A stretch of DNA of 64,000 bases from Rhizorhabdus wittichii RW1 (GCA_000016765.1 CP000699.1:3621001-3685000), one strand, 5' to 3'. Positions 7,472 through 16,577 are shown, numbered from the stretch's first letter. Numbers and translations: made by a program. Notes: a model not told the origin generated them from the sequence alone.

Positions 7472-8485
7472 ATGAAGGCAGTTCGCATTCACGGCGTGAA
7501 CGATGTACGCATCGATGAGATCGCGGACCCGATGGTCGGGCCGCGCGACGTGCTGGTGCGCGTCCGCCGCTGCGGGCTGTGCGGGTCGGACCTCGGCTAT
7601 ATCAAGGCGGGCGGCGTCGCGATGCCTGCGACCGAGCCGTTCGGCATCGGCCACGAGCTGTCGGGAACGATCGAGGCGGTCGGCGCCGAGGTGCGCGGCA
7701 TCGCGCCCGGCCTGCGCGTCGTGGTCAATCCGATGGGCGACGGCAACGGCATCGGCGCCGGGCTGCCCGAAGGCGCCTTCGCGCCGCTGCTGCGCGTCTC
7801 GAACGCGACGCTGGGCGGCGCGATCCACGCGATTCCCGACCCTGTCGGCTGGGACGCCGCCGCGCTGGCCGAGCCGCTGGCCGTGGCGCTCCACGCCGTC
7901 CGCCGCTCGGGCGCGACGCGCGAGGACCGGGTGGCGCTGTTCGGGGTCGGGCCGATCGGGCTCGGCATCGTCTTCTTCCTCAAGCGGCTGGGCGTCCGCC
8001 ATGTCGTCGCGATCGACCGCTCGGCGGCGCGGCTCGAACGGGCGCGGCGGCTGGGCGCCGACCTCTGCGTCGACGCCGGGACCGCCGACGTCGCGGCCGC
8101 GCTCGGCGACGCGCATGGCCGGGGCGACCTGTTCGGCTGGCCGACGGTCGGCACCAACCTCTTCTTCGAGGCGTCGGGCGCGCCCTCGGTGCTGCCGTCG
8201 ATCGTCGGCATGGCGCCGTTCCACGCCCGCGCGGTGATGGTCGCCGTCCACCACCAGCCGATCGCGATCGACTGGAAGATGGCGCTCGGCAAGGAGATGA
8301 GCTTCGTCACCTCGATGGCCTATCCCGACGAGTTCCCGGAGGTGATCGCCGCGCTGTCGGAACCCGGCTTCGACGCCGACGCCTTCATCAGCCACCGCCT
8401 GCCGCTGAGCCGCTTCGACGAGGCGCTGGCGGCGGCGCGCGACACCGCCGTCTCGGCCAAGGTGATGGTGGCCTGCGATGCCTGA
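7472..8485 (+). CDS. Zinc-type alcohol dehydrogenase (MDR family)
   Basis: A 337-residue medium-chain dehydrogenase. The catalytic zinc site is visible as CGLCGSD and GHELSG, and the NAD(P)-binding loop is GVGPIGLG near residue 161. The loop that normally holds the four structural-zinc cysteines is absent; the chain runs directly from RVVVNP to GDGNGIGAG. It starts after an AGGAGGGG site and is the first gene of the operon that ends with fadD3, each junction overlapping or nearly so. A role in oxidising a steroid or side-chain alcohol is inferred from position. Confidence 0.85.
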   Translation: MKAVRIHGVNDVRIDEIADPMVGPRDVLVRVRRCGLCGSDLGYIKAGGVAMPATEPFGIGHELSGTIEAVGAEVRGIAPGLRVVVNPMGDGNGIGAGLPEGAFAPLLRVSNATLGGAIHAIPDPVGWDAAALAEPLAVALHAVRRSGATREDRVALFGVGPIGLGIVFFLKRLGVRHVVAIDRSAARLERARRLGADLCVDAGTADVAAALGDAHGRGDLFGWPTVGTNLFFEASGAPSVLPSIVGMAPFHARAVMVAVHHQPIAIDWKMALGKEMSFVTSMAYPDEFPEVIAALSEPGFDADAFISHRLPLSRFDEALAAARDTAVSAKVMVACDA

Positions 8486-9728
8486 CATCCGGATCGACGA
8501 TCTCGCCGAGCCCCGGCTGACCGAGCGGCAGCGCGCCGCGATCGACGCCGCGCCGCCGGTAACGATGACGGTCGAGGCGGTGCTCGGAGCCGCCCGCGCC
8601 GCGACCGGCCTGTCCGACTTCGGCGCCGGCGACTTCCGCGAACGGCTGGCGATCTGGCTGGCGAGCTATGACGAGGATCGCGACCTCGGCGCGCTCGGCC
8701 GCGCCACGCTGTTCGGCGAATGCGTGCGCTATGCCGTGGCGCGGCTGCGGATCGAGGATCTGTGGCGCCGCCACCCGGAGATCGCGGCGGTCGCGATCGA
8801 CCGTCCGATCATGGTCGCGGGCCTGCCGCGATCGGGCACCACCCATCTCGTCAACATCCTCGCCGCCGATCCGCGCCTCCGTTCGACCCCGCTGTGGGAG
8901 ACGATGGAGCCGATCCCCGGCCCCGACGACATCGGCGACCGCGATCAGCGCCGCGCGCGCACCGCCGCGATGTGGGGCGGGTTCGAGGAGATGCTGCCGC
9001 TGATGCCGGCGATGCACGAGATGGCGCCCGACCATGTCCATGAGGACATCGAGCTGCAAGGCCCCGACTTCTCCTCCTACCTGCCTGAATGGCTGAGCCG
9101 GCCAGCGCGCTGGCGCGACCATTATCTGGCGAGCGACCAGACCCCGCACTACGCCTATGCCAGGCGGGTGATGCAGGCGCTGTCCTGGCTCAAGGGGCCG
9201 GCGCGCTGGGTGGTGAAGTCGCCGCCACACATGGAGAACCTGCCCGCGCTGGCGGCGGTCCACCCGACCGCGATCGTGCCGGTCACGCATCGCGATCCGG
9301 TCGCGGTGCTGCAATCGGCGATCACCATGATCGCCTATGGCGACCGCATCCGCCGCGTTCGGCAGGACCTGCCCGCGCTCGCCGCCTGGTGGATCGACCG
9401 CATCGAGGTGCTGCTGCGCCGCTGCGTGCGCGATCGCGACGCGGTGCCCGCCGCCCGCTCGATCGACATATTGTTCCACGACTATATGGCCGACCAGAAG
9501 GCGACCGTCGCGAAGGTCTATGCGCTCGCCGAGCTGGAGATGACGCCCGAGGCCGAGGCGCGGATCGACCATTTCCTCGCCGCCAACCCGCGCAACAAGC
9601 ATGGCCGCGTCGCCTATGACCTGGCCGGCGATTTCGGCGTCGACGTCGGCGCGGTGCGCGAGCGTTTCGCTTTCTACTACGATCGCTTCCCCGTCCGGAA
9701 GGAAGCCGTGCCGGGAGAAAGACTGTGA
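8478..9728 (+). CDS. PAPS-dependent sulfotransferase family protein
   Basis: A 416-residue protein with the 5'-phosphosulfate loop GLPRSGTTHL at residues 115-124 and a later 3'-phosphate-binding segment around VKSPPHMENL and VTHRDP. These define the sulfotransferase_3-like family common in sphingomonads and mycobacteria. It would transfer sulfate from PAPS to an alcohol or phenol; steroids are typical acceptors in eukaryotes, but the bacterial acceptor is unknown. It overlaps the alcohol dehydrogenase by 8 bases and the next gene by a GTGA junction. PAPS supply genes lie at 51011-54593. Confidence 0.85.
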   Translation: MPDIRIDDLAEPRLTERQRAAIDAAPPVTMTVEAVLGAARAATGLSDFGAGDFRERLAIWLASYDEDRDLGALGRATLFGECVRYAVARLRIEDLWRRHPEIAAVAIDRPIMVAGLPRSGTTHLVNILAADPRLRSTPLWETMEPIPGPDDIGDRDQRRARTAAMWGGFEEMLPLMPAMHEMAPDHVHEDIELQGPDFSSYLPEWLSRPARWRDHYLASDQTPHYAYARRVMQALSWLKGPARWVVKSPPHMENLPALAAVHPTAIVPVTHRDPVAVLQSAITMIAYGDRIRRVRQDLPALAAWWIDRIEVLLRRCVRDRDAVPAARSIDILFHDYMADQKATVAKVYALAELEMTPEAEARIDHFLAANPRNKHGRVAYDLAGDFGVDVGAVRERFAFYYDRFPVRKEAVPGERL

Positions 9729-10942
9729 CCGCATCCGAACGGCTCCTGTCGGGCCGCGCCTTCGACGATTATCTCGACGTCGTCCGTATCGCCGCGCGCA
9801 CCGTCGAGACGTTCGGCGCGGAGGTCGACGATCTCGACCGCGCCGAATGGTATCGCTTCGTCACCCGGCTGATGCGCAACGGCTTCGAGCGCTTCGTCGA
9901 GAATTGCGAGCCCGATCGGCCGCGGCTGCGCGACGCGCCGTGGCGGCAGGCGATCAACTTCCAGTCGCCCGACCAGGACCATCTGCTCGCCGAGTTCGTC
10001 GACGGGCGGCATGACTATCTGATCAGCGGCAATCGCGGCACCATCCCCTATTTCGTGATGGCGAGCTGGACCGCGCCGCAGCCCGCCCATCCGGGCGACC
10101 GCGACTGGGCGCCGCAGGGCGTCAAGGGGCTCGCCGGTTTCGACCCGGCGACCCTCACCACCACCGGTTTCCTCCAGAGCGACGCGATCCCGTTCGACGC
10201 CAATGGCGATTTCGAGGTGGTCGTCAGCCGTAACCGCCCCGCCGACGGCCGCGCCTGGCTGCCGATCACGGAAGGATGCGTCGGCCTGCTCGTCCGCACC
10301 GTCTATCATCGCCGCGAGGAGACGGTGGCGCCGACGATGCGGATCGCGCGGCTCGACGGCGCGGTGCCGCGCGCGGTGACGCCGGCCGACATGGCCGACG
10401 CGCTCGCCAAGGCGGGACAGGTGGTGCTCGCCTATGCCGAGCTGGTCCGCCGCTGGTGGCAGGACAATCTGGCCCAGCGCCCCAACCGCATCCGCTTCAG
10501 CCGCGCCGTCTATCTGTCGAACGGCGGCGTGCCCGACCGGCACCACGGCTTCGGCACCTGGGTCTGCGAGCCCGACGAGGCGCTGGTGCTGCGCTTCACG
10601 CCGACGCCCTGCGATTATTGGATCTTCCAGCTCTGCACCATCTGGCAGGAGAATCTCGACAACTACGAGGACGGCGGCGGCCATGTGCAGAAATATCGCG
10701 CCGCCCATGAGCCCGACGGCTCGGTGATCGTCGTGATCGCGGCCGAGGACCCCGGGATCGGCGGCAACCATGTCGACCCGTTCGGCCATCGCCATGGCGG
10801 GATGAGCCTGCGCCTGATCAAGACCGAGGGCGAGCCGCCGCCCGTCACGCTGTGGCGGCTGCCGGCGGCGCGGCTGAAGGCCGAGGGGCGCGCCGCGCTC
10901 GACGGCGTCGCGCCGATCGTCAGCGGCGAGATCACCGATTGA
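9725..10942 (+). CDS. DUF1214 domain-containing protein
   Basis: A 405-residue soluble protein beginning at a GTG that overlaps the sulfotransferase stop. The C-terminal region contains the DUF1214-type core (ALVLRFTPTPCDYWIFQLCTIWQENLDNY, then HRHGGMSLR). It is a longer relative of the protein at 1036-2124. Both copies sit beside an SDR in presumed catabolic operons. Function of the family is not known to me; the conserved aromatic and His residues suggest ligand binding or catalysis rather than a structural role. Confidence 0.8.
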   Translation: MTASERLLSGRAFDDYLDVVRIAARTVETFGAEVDDLDRAEWYRFVTRLMRNGFERFVENCEPDRPRLRDAPWRQAINFQSPDQDHLLAEFVDGRHDYLISGNRGTIPYFVMASWTAPQPAHPGDRDWAPQGVKGLAGFDPATLTTTGFLQSDAIPFDANGDFEVVVSRNRPADGRAWLPITEGCVGLLVRTVYHRREETVAPTMRIARLDGAVPRAVTPADMADALAKAGQVVLAYAELVRRWWQDNLAQRPNRIRFSRAVYLSNGGVPDRHHGFGTWVCEPDEALVLRFTPTPCDYWIFQLCTIWQENLDNYEDGGGHVQKYRAAHEPDGSVIVVIAAEDPGIGGNHVDPFGHRHGGMSLRLIKTEGEPPPVTLWRLPAARLKAEGRAALDGVAPIVSGEITD

Positions 10943-10956
10943 GAGGGAGAGGGGAT

Positions 10957-11715
10957 ATGGGCTGGAGCGACATCGACTTCGACTATGCCGGGGCGCGGGT
11001 GCTGGTCACCGGCGGGACCAGCGGGATCGGCGCGGCGATCGCCGGCGCCTATGCCGATGCGGGCGCGCAGGTGACGATCACCGGCACGCGCGGCTCGCCC
11101 GCCGATTATGACGAGGACCTGTCGCGCTTCGACTATCGCCAGCTCGACGTCGAGCGGGGCGAGCAGGTCGACGCGGTGGCGGCGGGCGTCGACCGGCTCG
11201 ACATATTGGTGAACAATGCCGGGCTCGCGCTCGGCTCGCTCGGCTTCGACGAATGGGACCCGGCGGTGTTCGAGCGGTCGGTGGCGATGCACCTGACCTC
11301 GGCCTTCCGCATGGCCCATGGCTGCCGCGCCGCGCTGGCGCGGAGCGAGCGGCCGGCGGGCGCCTCGATCATCGGCATCGCCTCGATGACCTCCTATTTC
11401 GGCATCGGCATGATCCCGGGCTACGGCTCCGCCAAGACCGGCATCCTCGGCCTGACCCGGGTGCTGGCCGCCGAATGGGCGTCGCAGCGCATCCGCGTCA
11501 ACGCGGTCGCGGCGGGGCTGACCCGCAGCCGGATGACGGCGGGCGCGTTCGAGGCGCCCGAATGGACCGCGCCGACCCTGCAGCGCACCCCGCTCGGCCG
11601 GCTCGGCGAGCCGAAGGACATTGCCGGCGCGGTGCTGTTCCTGTCGAGCTCGGCCGCCGCGTGGATCACCGGGCAGATATTGCCGGTCGACGGCGGCTTC
11701 ACGATCGCCGGATGA
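10957..11715 (+). CDS. Short-chain dehydrogenase/reductase (SDR)
   Basis: A 252-residue classical SDR with TGGTSGIG cofactor loop, NNAG, IASMTS and YGSAK active site, ending in PVDGGFTIAG. A purine-rich GAGAGGGAGAGGGG site precedes the ATG at 10957. It follows the DUF1214 gene by 14 bases and overlaps the TIM-barrel gene by ATGA. Substrate undetermined. Confidence 0.9.
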   Translation: MGWSDIDFDYAGARVLVTGGTSGIGAAIAGAYADAGAQVTITGTRGSPADYDEDLSRFDYRQLDVERGEQVDAVAAGVDRLDILVNNAGLALGSLGFDEWDPAVFERSVAMHLTSAFRMAHGCRAALARSERPAGASIIGIASMTSYFGIGMIPGYGSAKTGILGLTRVLAAEWASQRIRVNAVAAGLTRSRMTAGAFEAPEWTAPTLQRTPLGRLGEPKDIAGAVLFLSSSAAAWITGQILPVDGGFTIAG

Positions 11716-12563
11716 GCATGCCGCAACTCATCCTCGCGGCGGGCACCGTCCAGGCGGTGCCGCTGCTCGACCGGCTCGCGCCCGCGCGGGCGGCGGGGTT
11801 CGCCGGCATCTCGATCTTCGCCGCCGACCTGGAGGCGCTGGCGGCCGACGGCGTCGGCCTGCCCGAGGTCCGTGCCCGCATCGCCGACGCCGGGCTGTTC
11901 GTCTCGGAGGTCGAGATCGTCGGCAACTGGCTGCCCGGCGCCCCGGCCAAGGCCAATCCCGCCTGGCTCGCGGCGCTGCTCGACCGCTCGACCGGCGAGC
12001 GACTGACCGGCCTTGCCGACGCGGTCGGCGCGCGGGGGATCACCGTCGCCGAATTGCAGGGCGTCGCCTGCGACCCTGCGACCGCGGCCGATGCCTTCGC
12101 GCGGCTCTGCGAGACGGCGGACGGCGCCGGGCTGCACGTCGCGCTGGAGTTCGTGCCGACCGGCGGCATTCCCGATCTCGCGACCGCCTGGGCGATCGTC
12201 CGCGCGGCGGGCCGGGCGAACGGCGGCCTGCTGGTCGACAGCTGGCATTTCTTCCGCAGCGGATCGGACCTGGCGCTGCTCGCCGGCCTGCCCGGCGACG
12301 CGATCAGGAGCATCCAGATTTGCGACGCGCCGGCGGTGCCTGAGGCCGACCTCGACCGCGAGATGGTGCGCGGGCGGCTGCTGCCGGGCGAGGGCGAGCT
12401 CGGCCTCGCCGGCTTCGCCGCGGCGCTGCGCGCCACCGGAACCACGGCGCCCTGGTCGGTCGAGGTCTTCTCCGACCGGCTCGCGGGCGAACCTGTCGAC
12501 ATCGTCGCGCGGCGCTGCGCCGACGCGGCGCGGACATTGCTGCAAGGAGAGATCGATGGCTGA
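11712..12563 (+). CDS. Sugar phosphate isomerase/epimerase-like TIM-barrel protein
   Basis: A 283-residue protein of the xylose-isomerase-like AP-endonuclease_2 family. Strand-end motifs include VALEFVP, LLVDSWHFFRSG and WSVEVFSD, which hold the acidic and His residues that bind a divalent metal in this fold. It overlaps both neighbours and is directly followed by a Gfo/Idh/MocA oxidoreductase. Pairs of these two families often work together on sugar or polyol rings, including 3-keto-glycoside cleavage. In a steroid island this could mean deconjugation of a glycoside, but substrate evidence is lacking. Confidence 0.8.
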   Translation: MSMPQLILAAGTVQAVPLLDRLAPARAAGFAGISIFAADLEALAADGVGLPEVRARIADAGLFVSEVEIVGNWLPGAPAKANPAWLAALLDRSTGERLTGLADAVGARGITVAELQGVACDPATAADAFARLCETADGAGLHVALEFVPTGGIPDLATAWAIVRAAGRANGGLLVDSWHFFRSGSDLALLAGLPGDAIRSIQICDAPAVPEADLDREMVRGRLLPGEGELGLAGFAAALRATGTTAPWSVEVFSDRLAGEPVDIVARRCADAARTLLQGEIDG

Positions 12564-13677
12564 GGGACGACCCGGTGCGGTGGTGGTGGGAACGGGCTTC
12601 GGCCTGTTCACCCATGTCCGCGCCCTGCGCGAGGCGGGGTTCGAGGTGCGCGCGATCGTCGGGCGCGATCGGGCGCGGACGGCGGAGCGCGCCGCGCCGC
12701 TCGGCATTCCGCTGGCGACCGACAGCCTGGCCGAGGCGCTGGCCGATCCGGCGACGCTGCTCGTCACCGTCGCGACGCCGCCGCACGCCCATTATCCGGT
12801 GGTGATGGAGGCGATCGCCGCCGGCCGGCACATCGTCTGCGAGAAGCCCTTCGCCCGCGATCTGGCGCAGGCGCGCGAGATGCGCGACGCCGCCGAGCGG
12901 GCGGGCGTGATCCACATGCTCGGCGCCGAGTTCCGCTTCGACGCGGCGCAGGCGCTGCTGCGGCGGATCGTCGCCGACGGCGCGATCGGCGCGCCGCGCC
13001 AGTTCCTGCGCATCTACCACCAGCCGGGCTTGCAGGACCCGGCCGAGAAGCTGAGCGACTGGTGGGAGGATGCCGACCGGGGCGGCGGCTTCCTCGGCGC
13101 CTTCGGCACCCACATGATCGACCAGGTGCTGACCACGATCGGGCCGATCCGCCGCGTGTCCTGCGTGTTGCAGACGCTCGCGCCCGGCCGTCCCCATATG
13201 ACCGCCGACGACAGCTATGCGCTGCAGTTCGAATGCGAGGGCGGCGCGAAGGGCACGCTGATGGCGGCGATGGCCGCGCCCGGCTCGCTGGTCATGGCGA
13301 CCAAGGTCGTCGGCACCGCGGGCGGCGCCTGGATCCAGTCGGGCGCGACCTTCGGCGATCCCGAGGAGGTGTGGGTGATGGACGCGGCCGGATCGCGCCG
13401 CATCGCCATGCCCGACGACCTCGCCCTGCCGCCGCCCGAGCCCTTCCCGGTCGCCGAACTGATCCAGACCGAGCAGGACCGCTGGCACACCATGGGGTTC
13501 GACGTGATACCCTATGCCCGGCTGTTCGGGGAGATGCGCCGCCGCATCTCCGGCCAGGCGATCGACGCCCGCGAGCAGGCGGGCAGCTTCGACGACGCGG
13601 TGCGCAACCAGGCCGTGCTCGACGCGGCGCGGCGATCGGCCCGGCAGGGCGGCTGGACCGACGTGGAAATCGACTGA
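12556..13677 (+). CDS. Gfo/Idh/MocA family oxidoreductase
   Basis: A 373-residue NAD(P)-dependent oxidoreductase. The N-terminal Rossmann loop is VVVGTGFG and the characteristic EKPFA motif follows HIVC at about residue 97. The C-terminal alpha/beta domain contains GGGFLGAFGTHMID, where Asp and His of the active site are expected. It overlaps the TIM-barrel gene by 8 bases and is 46 bases upstream of fadD3. See the preceding entry for the possible joint role in glycoside or polyol chemistry. Confidence 0.85.
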   Translation: MAEGRPGAVVVGTGFGLFTHVRALREAGFEVRAIVGRDRARTAERAAPLGIPLATDSLAEALADPATLLVTVATPPHAHYPVVMEAIAAGRHIVCEKPFARDLAQAREMRDAAERAGVIHMLGAEFRFDAAQALLRRIVADGAIGAPRQFLRIYHQPGLQDPAEKLSDWWEDADRGGGFLGAFGTHMIDQVLTTIGPIRRVSCVLQTLAPGRPHMTADDSYALQFECEGGAKGTLMAAMAAPGSLVMATKVVGTAGGAWIQSGATFGDPEEVWVMDAAGSRRIAMPDDLALPPPEPFPVAELIQTEQDRWHTMGFDVIPYARLFGEMRRRISGQAIDAREQAGSFDDAVRNQAVLDAARRSARQGGWTDVEID

Positions 13678-13723
13678 GCGCGGCGCGCGAACGGATGGGA
13701 CCGGAACGAAGGATCGGACGAGG

Positions 13724-15259
13724 ATGGTATTGCCGACGACATTGACGATGGGTGTTCTTCTCGACGAGGCGGCGGGGCGCTGGGGCGACCGGCCGTTCGT
13801 GCGCGAGGAGGACGGCGGCGTCCTGTCCTTCGCCGGTTTCCGCCGGGCGGCGCGCGCCGTGTCGGGCGCCCTGCTGGCGCGCGGCGCGCGCAAGGGCGAT
13901 CGGATCGCGATCTGGGCGCCCAACAGCGGCGCCTGGGCGGTCGCTGCCGCCGGCGCGACCCAGATCGGGCTCGAATTGATCCCGCTCAACACCCGCTTCA
14001 AGGGCGCCGAGGCCGAGGACATATTGCGGCGGGGCGAGGTGCGCTGGCTGTTCACCGTTCGCGGCTTCCTGGGCCTCGACTATGCGGCGATGCTCGAAGG
14101 GCGCGACCTGCCCCGGCTGGAGGAGACCGTCTTCCTCGACGGTCTCGACGCCTGGCTGGCGGCGAAGGGCGGGGCGGGCGACGCCGAGGTCTCGGCCGCG
14201 ATCGCGGCGGTCGGCGGCGACGACACGGTCGACATCCTGTTCACCTCGGGCACCACCGGGCGGCCCAAGGGGGTGATGAGCGGCCACCAGCAGAATCTGC
14301 GCACCTTCCAGGCGTGGAGCGACGCGGTCGGGCTGCGCGAGGGCGACCATTATCTGATCGTCAATCCCTTCTTCCACACCTTCGGCTACAAGGCGGGCTG
14401 GGTCGCGGCGCTGTTGCAGGGGGCGACGATCTTCCCCGTCGCGCAGTTCAACGCCGCCCATGTGCTGGCGACGGTCGCGGCCGAGCGGATCACGGTGCTG
14501 CCGGGGCCGCCGACCATCTTCCAGTCGCTGCTCGACGAACCGGCGCGGGGCGCGGCGGACACGGCCAGCCTGCGGCTCGCGGTGACGGGTGCCGCCAGCG
14601 TGCCGCCGGTGCTGATCCGCCGCATGCACGACGAGCTCGGCATCGACGAGGTGCTGACCGCCTATGGCCTGACCGAGGGCAGCGGCTGCGTCAGCGCCAC
14701 CCAGGCGGGCGATCCGGTCGAGCTGGTCGCGTCGACCTGCGGGCGGCCGATCCCCGGGGTCGAGGTGCGGCTGGTCGACGGCGCGGGCCGCGACGTGCCG
14801 GCCGGCGAGCCGGGCGAATTGCTGGTGCGCGGCTTCAACGTGATGAAGGGCTATCTCGACGATCCCCGGGCGACCGCCGAGACGATCGACGGCGACGGCT
14901 GGCTGCGCACCGGCGACATCGCGACGCAGGACGCGCGCGGCTATCTGCGCATCACCGACCGCGCCAAGGACCTGTTCATCTGCGGCGGCTTCAACTGCTA
15001 CCCGGCCGAGATCGAGGCGCGGCTGCTCGAGCATCCCGACGTCGCGCGGGTCGCGGTGGTGGGGCGCCCCGACGAGCGGATGGGCGAGGTCGGCCATGCG
15101 GTGGTGGTGCCCCGGCCGGGCGCGGCGCGCGACGGCAAGGCGCTGCTCGCCTGGTGTCGCGAGCAGATGGCCAATTACAAGGTGCCGCGCAGCGTCGAAT
15201 GGGTCGACGAGCTGCCCGTCAACGCGGCGGGCAAGGTCCAGCGCTTCCTGCTCAAATGA
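13724..15259 (+). CDS. fadD3: Acyl-CoA ligase, FadD3-like (HIP-CoA ligase)
   Basis: A 511-residue AMP-forming ligase with the ATP loop FTSGTTGRPKG at residues 173-183 and the hinge GWLRTGDIA. It resembles mycobacterial FadD3, as recalled, in segments that vary among ligases: NPFFHTFGYKAGW, ITVLPGPPTIFQSLLDEPARG, TAYGLTEGSG and FICGGFNCYPAEIEARL. FadD3 activates HIP, the two-ring product left after rings A and B are removed, and so starts the ring C/D steps that IpdAB finish. It closes the + operon and is followed by a REP-like element. Confidence 0.85.
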   Translation: MVLPTTLTMGVLLDEAAGRWGDRPFVREEDGGVLSFAGFRRAARAVSGALLARGARKGDRIAIWAPNSGAWAVAAAGATQIGLELIPLNTRFKGAEAEDILRRGEVRWLFTVRGFLGLDYAAMLEGRDLPRLEETVFLDGLDAWLAAKGGAGDAEVSAAIAAVGGDDTVDILFTSGTTGRPKGVMSGHQQNLRTFQAWSDAVGLREGDHYLIVNPFFHTFGYKAGWVAALLQGATIFPVAQFNAAHVLATVAAERITVLPGPPTIFQSLLDEPARGAADTASLRLAVTGAASVPPVLIRRMHDELGIDEVLTAYGLTEGSGCVSATQAGDPVELVASTCGRPIPGVEVRLVDGAGRDVPAGEPGELLVRGFNVMKGYLDDPRATAETIDGDGWLRTGDIATQDARGYLRITDRAKDLFICGGFNCYPAEIEARLLEHPDVARVAVVGRPDERMGEVGHAVVVPRPGAARDGKALLAWCREQMANYKVPRSVEWVDELPVNAAGKVQRFLLK

Positions 15260-15281
15260 CCGGCGCGGCGGCCATCCCCAT

Positions 15282-15375
15282 CGTCATTCCCGCGAAAGCG
15301 GGAATCCATGGACGGCGGTCCGCAAGAGACGAAATGCGCCGTGACCGTGGATTCCCGCTTTCGCGGGAATGACGG
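15282..15375. repeat. REP-like composite element, copy 2 (inverted)
   Basis: Same structure as the copy at 2607-2701: two arms with perfect ATTCCCGC / GCGGGAAT hairpins and a conserved spacer. Here the spacer is in the opposite orientation, which shows that the element is one unit and not two independent repeats. It lies between the convergent stops of fadD3 (15259) and kshA (15401). Confidence 0.9.
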
Positions 15376-15400
15376 CAGGATGGCCGCGACCGTGTCGCGA

Positions 15401-16474
15401 TCAGGCGACCCGCTTCGCCGGATCGCGCTTGTCGACGACCGTGTGACGGCCGTTGACGCGCTTCTGGAAATCGGGCGCCTGGGCGATCGGGTTGTAGAAC
15501 TGCTTGTACCACAGGCGGCACTTGTCGGTCGGCCCGTCGCCGCGCACCATCATCGGCGACAGGCAGGCGCGCTTGTGCGTCCAGATCTCGAAATCCTGCG
15601 CGAAGGCGAGGCGGCTCGCCTCCTGATAGGCGCGCGCCATCGGCACGTCCGCGTCGGTGGCGGCGCGGCCCATGTCGACCATCAGCGCGTGCCAGACGTG
15701 GATCTTGCCGTCCTCGACCGGGGTGTGCGCGATCAGCATGTGGGTCGGGAAGGTGCCGCGCATCGACGACTGGAGGATCGCCGGCCCGGTATACCAGGTG
15801 TCGAGCTCGAGCATCCCCTCGCCCTCCTGCACCAGGGTGCGGTGGCCGGCGCCGAACATCTGCCACTGCACATGGTCGTCGAACTCGTTGTAGAAATACT
15901 GGATGTCGCGCGATCCGTGGATCGGCACGAAATGGGCGAAGTCGGTCATGTTGTCGACGACCTCGATCGGATGCTGGGGCAGCTCGCCCAGGTCGTCGAT
16001 CGCCCAGCGGACCCAGTTGGGATCGTCCCACTGCGCGAACGGCGGCAGCTCATGGTCGGGTTCGTTGCCCTCCATGTCGTGCCACATCCAGATGATGCCG
16101 GCGCGCTCGACCACCGGCCAGGTCTGGATCTTCGCGGCGGCCGGCGGCTTCTGGTCCGAATAGGGGATCTGGTTGCAGCGGCCGTCGGGCCCGAAGCGCC
16201 AGCCGTGGAAGGGGCAGCGGATCGACTCGCCCTCGATCCGCTCATTGTCGCGGACGATGTAGCTGGTCTCGTTCCGGCCGAGATGCGCGCCCATGTGCGG
16301 GCAATAGGCGTCGACGAGGTGCGGCGCGCCGCTCTCGCCGCGGTAGAGCACCATGTCGCGCGCGAAGAAGCGGACCGGCATCGGCGTGCTGCCCAGCGTC
16401 GACGCGTCGGCGACCATGTGCCAGCCGCGCGCGAAGGTATTGGGGCCGAGGCGGTAGTCGGCGGTGGTGGCCAT
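15401..16474 (-). CDS. kshA: Rieske oxygenase, 3-ketosteroid 9-alpha-hydroxylase oxygenase component (KshA-like)
   Basis: A 357-residue Rieske non-haem iron oxygenase. The [2Fe-2S] ligands are Cys58, His60, Cys87 and His90 (CPHMGAHLG and CPFHGWRFGPDGRC). The mononuclear iron site is N175-x2-D178-x2-H181-x4-H186 (NMTDFAHFVPIHG). The sequence after the cluster, GPDGRCNQIPY, is typical of KshA, which hydroxylates C9 of 3-ketosteroids so that ring B opens. Other KshA-like sterol or PAH oxygenases are alternatives. No ferredoxin reductase (KshB) gene is present nearby. An AGGAG site precedes the start; a LysR gene is divergent. Confidence 0.8.
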   Translation of the reverse strand: MATTADYRLGPNTFARGWHMVADASTLGSTPMPVRFFARDMVLYRGESGAPHLVDAYCPHMGAHLGRNETSYIVRDNERIEGESIRCPFHGWRFGPDGRCNQIPYSDQKPPAAAKIQTWPVVERAGIIWMWHDMEGNEPDHELPPFAQWDDPNWVRWAIDDLGELPQHPIEVVDNMTDFAHFVPIHGSRDIQYFYNEFDDHVQWQMFGAGHRTLVQEGEGMLELDTWYTGPAILQSSMRGTFPTHMLIAHTPVEDGKIHVWHALMVDMGRAATDADVPMARAYQEASRLAFAQDFEIWTHKRACLSPMMVRGDGPTDKCRLWYKQFYNPIAQAPDFQKRVNGRHTVVDKRDPAKRVA

Positions 16475-16560
16475 CCAAAACTCTCCTGTGTGCTGTCGGG
16501 AGCCATCCCGTTCCCACAGAGAATATCACGGTCCGGGGGGCTGGAAGCCGCACTCCGCCT

Positions 16561-16574
16561 GTGCAAGGATGCAC
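16561..16574 (+). promoter_or_regulatory. Small hairpin presenting the LysR ribosome site
   Basis: GTGCA (16561-16565) and TGCAC (16570-16574) are perfect inverted arms around AGGA, which is the ribosome-binding core for the ATG at 16578. An alternative start ATG at 16569 lies inside the hairpin. The arrangement could tune translation of the regulator; with 5-base arms it may also be chance. Confidence 0.35.
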
Positions 16575-16577
16575 GGC

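Noticed and set aside
16464-16577. Longer N-terminus for the LysR protein
   Set aside because: The extra residues lack similarity to the family and overlap the kshA start; the ribosome site favours 16578.
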